A program made the position numbers and the translations under genes. A DNA stretch of 18,299 nt, from NCBI GenBank assembly GCA_013041975.1, contig JABDQZ010000143.1, forward strand, positions 1 through 18,299, read 5' to 3'. The DNA comes from Gammaproteobacteria bacterium (GTDB taxonomy: Bacteria > Pseudomonadota > Gammaproteobacteria > Chromatiales > Chromatiaceae). Below are positions 13,682-18,299 of this stretch, in pieces. Every line of letters starts with the position of its first letter. The first letter of the stretch is position 1. The notes below the pieces were generated by a model. The model was not told where the DNA came from. It searched no databases and saw only the letters and a list, made by a program, of their open reading frames with translations.

Positions 13682-14830
13682 TTAATTGCCTTCTTCGTGG
13701 TCGACCAAAGACAAGCCACCAAGACCTGCATCATCGTCATCAGGGCTGGATTCAGCCAGTTTAATGGAGAGTTTAAGGTCGGTTTTGGAGTCTGCAAAGC
13801 GTAGCGCCTGTTCCATGGAGATGCGATTTTGTTGGTAAAGCGACATTAGAGCCTGGTCAAAGGTCTGCATGTGATATTGGCTACCACCCTTGATAGCTCC
13901 CTTGATTTCACCCATTTCACGTTTTTTGATCAGATCTGTGATACGCGGATTGTTGACCATCACTTCCAGGGCCGCCGCCATTTTTCCATCAACCGTCGGT
14001 ACCAGGCGTTGTGCGACAACGCCACGCAGGTTTTCGGCGATACGGGCACATTCCTGTTCCTGAACTTCCTTGGGATAAAAACCGATAATACGGTCCATTG
14101 CCGAGACCGCATCGTTGGCATGCAGCGTAGATAATGCCAGGTGACCGGTGTTGGCGAATTTCAGAGCATAGTCCATGGTTTCCTGGTTCCTGATTTCACC
14201 CAGCAGAATGACATCGGGCGCTTCACGCATGGCAGCGATAATACCGTCTTCGAAACTGTCGCAGTCAGTGCCTATTTCACGCTGGGCAACCAGAGAGCTT
14301 TTATGATCATGAACAAATTCGATAGGATCTTCCAGTGTAATGATATGTGACTCCGATTTGCTGTTACGCCTGTCAATCATCGCTGCCAGTGTGGTCGACT
14401 TACCGGAACCGGTGGCACCGATAACAATCACCAGGCCGTTTTTTTCCATGGCGAAATCACCCAGCACCGGCGGTAAATTAAGTTGTTCCATGGTTGGAAC
14501 ATTGGTATCGATGTAGCGGATCACCATGGAGGCTTCACCACGTTGTTTGAAAAGGTTGGCACGGAAACGGCCCAGTTTGGGAATGGAAATGGCAAAATCA
14601 ACCTGGCGATGTTTTTCAAAAAGCTTGCGCCTTTCATCAGACATGAAGTTGTAGGCGATACGTTCGACATCGCCTGGCACCAGTACCGGCTTGAGGCGCA
14701 TGAATTTTTTATTGGCCTTGACAGTAATCGGGGCACCGACATGCAGAAACATATCGGAACCTTTCTGTTTGACCATCATGATCAGATGTTGAGTGATGTC
14801 CTCAATTGGCTGGCCGCTTTCGTCACTCAT
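13682..14830 (-). CDS. pilU: PilU, twitching motility retraction ATPase (PilT family)
   Basis: A 382-residue hexameric ATPase that acts with PilT at the base of the type IV pilus during retraction; Pseudomonas PilU has the same length. Landmarks are the N-terminal GSDMFLHVGAPITVKAN (24-40), Walker A GATGSGKST (138-146), the Asp box HIITLEDPIEF (162-172), Walker B DVILLGEIR (206-214, catalytic Glu212) and the His box TGHLALSTLHAND (228-240). MGEIKGAIKGGSQYHMQTFDQAL (306-328) is typical of PilU and departs from the AIRNLIRE motif of PilT. The C-terminus is acidic (SSPDDDD). An AGGAGAGG ribosome site precedes the ATG at 14830. PilT, commonly its neighbour, is not adjacent here. Confidence 0.92.
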   Translation of the reverse strand: MSDESGQPIEDITQHLIMMVKQKGSDMFLHVGAPITVKANKKFMRLKPVLVPGDVERIAYNFMSDERRKLFEKHRQVDFAISIPKLGRFRANLFKQRGEASMVIRYIDTNVPTMEQLNLPPVLGDFAMEKNGLVIVIGATGSGKSTTLAAMIDRRNSKSESHIITLEDPIEFVHDHKSSLVAQREIGTDCDSFEDGIIAAMREAPDVILLGEIRNQETMDYALKFANTGHLALSTLHANDAVSAMDRIIGFYPKEVQEQECARIAENLRGVVAQRLVPTVDGKMAAALEVMVNNPRITDLIKKREMGEIKGAIKGGSQYHMQTFDQALMSLYQQNRISMEQALRFADSKTDLKLSIKLAESSPDDDDAGLGGLSLVDHEEGN

Positions 14831-14975
14831 CGTTTTTTCCTCTCCTGAAAATTATTCTTTGCATTATGCTTATGGATATAACCATTAATCATAAAGAGTA
14901 TTCAAGAACTTTAGTGGAAAAGAGAGTGTTTAGCCGGTAAATTTCCATATTTCAAATTAGCCATCAATTGAATCT

Positions 14976-16232
14976 GTGAAAAACCTGCTATTAAATATTC
15001 TGTTGTTATCGATTTGGCTTTTGCCAATCAGCGGATTTTCTGGCACCACTGACTTTGAAGTGAGTGATGCGGAGGATAATGAAATTCATGTTCAGGTCTA
15101 TCCGGCTGATGGCGATAAACTCTTGATATGGCTGGTGGATCATGACGAACATCGCAAGATGTTTGAAGAGATGGTAAACGCAGTCAATGAGTCCGGCTTT
15201 GAAATCTGGCGTGTTGACCTGCTGGATGATTATTTTTTACCACGCAGCAGTGAAAACGAGCGTACCTTGCCTGGCGATGCAGTCGCTGCATTACTCAAAC
15301 ATGCACACGAACATTCGCATAAATCCATCATGCTGGCTTCCTATGACCGTATGCCGTTAACCATGCTGCGTGGCATTAACCAGTGGCAGAAAACTGCCCA
15401 GGCATCTAGATTGTCTGGTGCCATTCTGTTTTATCCGAATTTATTTGGTCCTGCTCCGGTAGCAGGAGAAGACCCTGTTATTGATCCGATTGTGTCCATG
15501 ACCAATGTTCCTGTTGTTATCTATCAACCTGATAGCGGTAGCCAGCGCTGGCGCCTGCAGGCGGTGATGGAAGCTTTCTGGCGGGGAGGTTCTCCTGCTC
15601 ATGCTTATCTGGTGCCGAATGTCAGGGACTGGTTTTTCATGGGAGATATTGATCACGGTACAGGCGACAAAAAGGCTACGGCGCGCATTCCGATGGAGTT
15701 ACATGCATTCAGTAATCTGATGGCGGCCTATCCCAAGCCAGCAGCCAGTAACAAAACAGCTGACAAGGATTTTATGCAGGCAGATGTGAAGGAGCTGGTG
15801 AAGTTCAAACGTAAAAAGCAGGTTCCGGATTTTGCGCTATACGATATGAACGATGAACTTATCAAGTGGGATAATTACCAGGGCAAGGTGACCCTGGTGA
15901 ACTTCTGGGCGACCTGGTGTCCACCCTGTGTTGAGGAAGTGCCCTCGCTGAATAATCTGGCAGCCCGTTATGCGGGTACGAATTTCGAAGTCGTATCGAT
16001 TGATTTTCGGGAAACCCCTCAACAGCTCAAGGCGTTTGCAGAGAAGATTCCCGTAGATTTTCCGGTACTGTTTGATCTCGATGGCAAAGTGTCGATGAAC
16101 TGGAAAGTCTTCAGTTTCCCGAGCTCGTTTATTATCGACAGACAGGGATATATTCGCTATTCAGCGAATCGCGCGATTGACTGGGACACAGAGTCGGTAT
16201 GGCAGGTTGTTGATGCCTTGCTGAAGGAATAA
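14976..16232 (+). CDS. Fusion of a degenerate hydrolase-like domain and a TlpA/ResA-type thioredoxin
   Basis: A 418-residue exported protein in two parts. A signal peptide (about 1-22) is followed by an N-terminal domain (25-250) whose strand/helix pattern (KLLIWLVDHDEHRKMF, GFEIWRVDLLDDYFLPR, HKSIMLASYDRMPLTML, LSGAILFYPNLFG, VPVVIYQPDSG) resembles an alpha/beta hydrolase. No GxSxG nucleophile elbow is visible, so it may be inactive. The C-terminal domain (about 280-418) is a TlpA-like thioredoxin with QVPDFALYDMNDELI, VTLVNFWATWCPPCVEEVPSL (redox Cys315 and Cys318) and the cis-Pro region FSFPSSFIIDRQG. It should act in the periplasm as a thiol reductant or oxidase, for example in cytochrome or outer-membrane protein maturation. 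The start is a GTG at 14976; an in-frame stop lies six codons upstream. The stop abuts that of the convergent chemoreceptor gene. Confidence 0.85.
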   Translation: MKNLLLNILLLSIWLLPISGFSGTTDFEVSDAEDNEIHVQVYPADGDKLLIWLVDHDEHRKMFEEMVNAVNESGFEIWRVDLLDDYFLPRSSENERTLPGDAVAALLKHAHEHSHKSIMLASYDRMPLTMLRGINQWQKTAQASRLSGAILFYPNLFGPAPVAGEDPVIDPIVSMTNVPVVIYQPDSGSQRWRLQAVMEAFWRGGSPAHAYLVPNVRDWFFMGDIDHGTGDKKATARIPMELHAFSNLMAAYPKPAASNKTADKDFMQADVKELVKFKRKKQVPDFALYDMNDELIKWDNYQGKVTLVNFWATWCPPCVEEVPSLNNLAARYAGTNFEVVSIDFRETPQQLKAFAEKIPVDFPVLFDLDGKVSMNWKVFSFPSSFIIDRQGYIRYSANRAIDWDTESVWQVVDALLKE

Positions 16233-17414
16233 CTAACCCAGTTTAAACTGATGAAACAGATCATCCAGTTCCTTGCTCATCACAGAAAGCTGTTCGCTTT
16301 CCTCTGCTGAGTCATGAGCGCCGGACTGGCTTCTACTGGCAATATCGCTGACATTGGAAATGTTGTGATCAATTTCGTTAACCAGTTTTAGCTGGCTGTC
16401 GGTTGACTGCTTGATATCGTTACTCATTGAACTCATGGCATTCATGGTTTCAGTCACATGCTCAAAGCTTTCCTTGGCCTTGATGACAATTTCAACACCA
16501 CCAGCAGCTTCTTTACTGCTTGTCTGGGTAATCTGTTCAGCTGAGTTGGCCTGTTTTTGCAGACTTTCGATGATTTCCTGGATAGTGTGAGTCGATTCCT
16601 GCGTACGTTGTGCCAGTGTGCGTACTTCATCGGCCACAACGGCAAAGCCGCGCCCCTGTTCACCTGCGCGGGCTGCCTCGATGGCCGCATTGAGCGCCAG
16701 CAGGTTGGTCTGTTCTGATATGCCCTGTATGACTTCGAGTACGGTTCCAATATTTTCAGTTTCTTTTTTCAGTTCACTGATAGTGGCTGACGTGTGTTCA
16801 AACTGCTGAGCAAGCAATTTGATGACATTCTCGGTCTTGGAAATGATCTGGCCGCCCTCGATTACACTTTGCTGGGCATTTTGAGAAAGATTCAGGGCTT
16901 CATCCGTTTTATGGTTTACAGCATCGACAACGTTGGTGAGCTGGGTCATGGTCTGTTGAACCTGTTGCACTTCATTAAATTGCAGGTCAGCGCCATCGGC
17001 TGTATCAGCTGCAACCTTGGAAACGCGCTGCACACTGGTTTCGATATTATGGCTGTTGGTTTGCAAGGCGCTAATCATGGAACGCAGGTTTTGCGACATA
17101 ACATTGAAACTGTCGATGATCTCACCGATAACATCATGGCTTTCTATAACGCAGTTGTATGTCAGGTCATTGTTACTGATGGCCCGGGTGACTTTGGAAA
17201 TCTTTTCCAGTTTGCGGATCAACATAACCTTCATGATCTGGAAAGTTGCCAGGCCCATAATGACACCAGCCACCAGGCAGCTGATGGTAAAGCCGATATA
17301 CATGCCTTCTTTCCAGGTAACAAAAAAATCGGCAAAAAAAGGAAAACAAATACCCATCATGATGCCAAAGCCAAGATAGGCCAGAAAGATATTGCGTAAA
17401 ATACTGGTTTTCAT
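16233..17414 (-). CDS. Methyl-accepting chemotaxis protein with minimal periplasmic loop
   Basis: A 393-residue chemoreceptor. Two transmembrane helices (about 8-30 and 38-62) are separated by only a few residues, so there is no periplasmic ligand domain. A HAMP linker (about 63-115) and a long coiled-coil signalling domain follow. The hairpin tip that binds CheA and CheW is typical: GISEQTNLLALNAAIEAARAGEQGRGFAVVADEVRTLAQRT (231-271). There is no C-terminal CheR-binding pentapeptide. Sensing must therefore use the membrane, the cytoplasm or a partner protein. The gene is monocistronic, and the nearest pilus-related gene (pilU) is on the same strand one gene away, so it could serve a pilus Chp-type system; that is inference. 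The 103-base upstream gap contains a 7-bp inverted repeat (TTTATCT/AGATAAA, 17463-17484). Confidence 0.92.
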   Translation of the reverse strand: MKTSILRNIFLAYLGFGIMMGICFPFFADFFVTWKEGMYIGFTISCLVAGVIMGLATFQIMKVMLIRKLEKISKVTRAISNNDLTYNCVIESHDVIGEIIDSFNVMSQNLRSMISALQTNSHNIETSVQRVSKVAADTADGADLQFNEVQQVQQTMTQLTNVVDAVNHKTDEALNLSQNAQQSVIEGGQIISKTENVIKLLAQQFEHTSATISELKKETENIGTVLEVIQGISEQTNLLALNAAIEAARAGEQGRGFAVVADEVRTLAQRTQESTHTIQEIIESLQKQANSAEQITQTSSKEAAGGVEIVIKAKESFEHVTETMNAMSSMSNDIKQSTDSQLKLVNEIDHNISNVSDIASRSQSGAHDSAEESEQLSVMSKELDDLFHQFKLG

Positions 17415-17517
17415 GAATAACAGCCTCGCTGAGTCGACCGGTATTTATTCCGGCTTTTATTCTTTATCTGTCAGAATAGATAAAACTTGAGGTTTTTTTT
17501 AGGGAAAAGGCCTGATT

Positions 17518-17748
17518 TTAAAGTGGAGTCATCTTGAGGATTTTATCTAGACGAATCTCTTTTAAATGCTGGCTGGTTGTCTTGATAGTGACATATTCAG
17601 CCTTGTCATGGATCGAAATGTCGATGACTTGGCCAATCATCGGCATCTCAGCAGCCTCTGTTTCAATTTTGAGCTGAGTGCCATTCATGGCGTGCAATTC
17701 GATTTCGCTGTGTAGCTGACAGGAGACTGGTTGGTAGTCGTTGGGCAT
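17518..17748 (-). CDS. rof: Rof-like Rho-binding antiterminator
   Basis: A 76-residue protein resembling Rof (YaeO), which binds transcription terminator Rho and inhibits Rho-dependent termination; E. coli Rof has about 84-86 residues. Shared features are the opening NDYQPVSCQLHSEIELH (compare NDTYQPINC), a small beta barrel of Sm-like fold (QLKIETEAAEMPMIGQVIDISIHDKAEYVTIKT) and the closing strand KEIRLDKIL, like RELRLDKI. Acidic residues of the N-terminal segment, which contact Rho in E. coli, are partly kept. The start at 17748 lies 21 bases downstream of the tRNA-Arg gene on the same strand, so both are likely made from one transcript. Only a weak GAG ribosome site is seen. Confidence 0.82.
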   Translation of the reverse strand: MPNDYQPVSCQLHSEIELHAMNGTQLKIETEAAEMPMIGQVIDISIHDKAEYVTIKTTSQHLKEIRLDKILKMTPL

Positions 17749-17769
17749 GATTGATGCTCGAGTGAAAAA

Positions 17770-17846
17770 TGGCGCCCTCGAGACGATTCGAACGTCCGAC
17801 CTACCGCTTAGGAGGCGGTTGCTCTATCCTGCTGAGCTACGAGGGC
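17770..17846 (-). tRNA. tRNA-Arg (anticodon CCT)
   Basis: Minus-strand cloverleaf: acceptor stem GCCCTCG/CGAGGGC, D arm GCTC-AGCAGGATA-GAGC, anticodon stem ACCGC/GCGGT with loop CTCCTAA (anticodon CCT, reading AGG), variable loop AGGTC, and T arm GGACG-TTCGAAT-CGTCT (one G-T pair). The discriminator is G, and CCA is encoded at 17772-17770. AGG is normally a rare arginine codon. TTTTT follows the CCA before the rof gene. Confidence 0.96.
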
Positions 17847-17859
17847 ATATTCGTCGGTG

Positions 17860-17887
17860 ATTATACTACTGGGGTGCAATACGTCCA
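17860..17887 (-). promoter_or_regulatory. Promoter of the tRNA-Arg-rof unit
   Basis: On the minus strand TGGACG (17887-17882) and a perfect TATAAT (17865-17860) are separated by 16 bases. The -10 ends 13 bases before the mature tRNA 5' end, giving a short leader for RNase P removal. Confidence 0.55.
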
Positions 17888-17896
17888 TGCAGGTGT

Positions 17897-17915
17897 GCGA
17901 TTATATTACAATCGC
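17897..17915. promoter_or_regulatory. Inverted repeat in the tRNA/hydrolase divergent gap
   Basis: Perfect 6-bp arms GCGATT and AATCGC around ATATTAC, lying upstream of both the hydrolase start and the tRNA promoter. It could be an operator; no regulator is suggested by the window. Confidence 0.25.
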
Positions 17916-17943
17916 TGTTTAAAATATCGAACAGGTTTTCTGG

Positions 17944-18299
17944 ATGATCATTCTTTTTAAAATTGTAAGGATTGTAGTTATTGTCTATGTGCTTTCTGGC
18001 GTGTTGCTCTACATGTTTCAGCGCGACCTTCTCTACTATCCTCCCGAGGAGGTAGCGCATGATTTTCCAGTCGAGAAAATTTCCTCAGATGATGAGGTCG
18101 TCAATCTTATCGTTATGAATCCCGGGCTGCCAAAGGCGATAATCTATCTGGGGGGGAATGCAGAAAGCCCTGCACATTCGGCTTCTGCATTTGAAAGCGT
18201 TTTTCCCGGCTATACCCTGTATTTTGTTAACTACCGTGGTTATGGGGGGAGTACCGGCCAGCCATCCGAGCAGGCATTGTATTCTGATGCGACGCTTAT
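17944..18299 (+). CDS. Membrane-anchored alpha/beta hydrolase, 5' part only
   Basis: The first 118 codons of a gene that runs off the window end. The ATG at 17944 has AGG 8 bases upstream. An N-terminal hydrophobic helix (about 3-24, ILFKIVRIVVIVYVLSGVLLY) acts as signal anchor. It is followed by FQRDLLYYPPEE, a sequence typical of the BEM46/YfhR group of alpha/beta hydrolases. Core strands are AIIYLGGNAES (65-75, oxyanion-loop region; HGN is more usual than GGN) and YTLYFVNYRGYGGSTGQPSE (90-109). The nucleophile serine should come just beyond the window edge, so activity cannot be judged. Its promoter must lie in the gap shared with the divergent tRNA gene. Confidence 0.82.
   Translation, partial: MIILFKIVRIVVIVYVLSGVLLYMFQRDLLYYPPEEVAHDFPVEKISSDDEVVNLIVMNPGLPKAIIYLGGNAESPAHSASAFESVFPGYTLYFVNYRGYGGSTGQPSEQALYSDATL

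Noticed and set aside
17415..17517. Sigma-28 (flagellar) promoter upstream of the chemoreceptor
   Set aside because: A GCCGGAATAA segment is present on the minus strand but no TAAA lies at the required 15-base distance, and the -10 match needs an insertion.

Overview
The window looks like chromosomal DNA from a gammaproteobacterium. It carries a PilU-type twitching motility ATPase, a Rof-like Rho-binding protein, a DUF2835 protein, a YliI-type PQQ sugar dehydrogenase, a bacterial thiopurine methyltransferase and a umuDC operon, a combination typical of that class. An FNR/ANR-type box suggests a facultative or microaerobic lifestyle. The genus cannot be named. There are no insertion sequences, prophage genes, CRISPR arrays or rRNA genes. 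Genes are tightly packed on both strands, and no gene-free stretch exceeds 300 bases.

Layout. 1-954: 3' part of a predicted outer-membrane beta-barrel protein. 1031-1990: membrane-anchored DUF3179 protein. 1988-2133: on the minus strand, a candidate small RNA with an FNR box, -10 element, three hairpins and a terminator; this is the most interesting new signal in the window. 2166-3284: periplasmic PQQ-dependent aldose dehydrogenase. 3281-3448 (minus): 55-residue ribbon-helix-helix protein that shares its stop region with the dehydrogenase and has an operator-like palindrome upstream. 3537-3905: PilZ protein. 3900-4001: palindromic repeat-like element. 4024-4055: unusual GAAC/GTTC operator candidate in front of umuD and umuC (4078-5753). 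5787-7880 (minus): AsmA protein. 7982-8857: HDOD protein. 8862-9221 (minus): cupin. 9242-10713: DUF2835 gene translationally coupled to a GT4 glycosyltransferase. 10822-10986: small antitoxin-like protein with an inverted repeat upstream. 11065-11904 (minus): secreted proline-rich repeat protein. 12027-12692 (minus): thiopurine methyltransferase. 12765-13535: exported dienelactone hydrolase. 13682-14830 (minus): PilU. 14976-16232: hydrolase-like domain fused to a TlpA-type thioredoxin. 16233-17414 (minus): chemoreceptor. 17518-17846 (minus): Rof-like gene directly behind tRNA-Arg(CCT). 17944-end: start of a membrane-anchored alpha/beta hydrolase.

How the genes relate. Most neighbours are functionally unrelated housekeeping or stress genes. 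The real co-transcribed units are umuD-umuC (4-base overlap), DUF2835-glycosyltransferase (4-base overlap) and probably tRNA-Arg-rof. A surface-behaviour theme (PilZ, PilU, HDOD, chemoreceptor) recurs, but the genes are not arranged as one system. Regulation is where the window is most unusual: a candidate FNR-activated sRNA, a non-enterobacterial SOS-type operator, and two small DNA-binding or antitoxin-like proteins each with a palindrome upstream.
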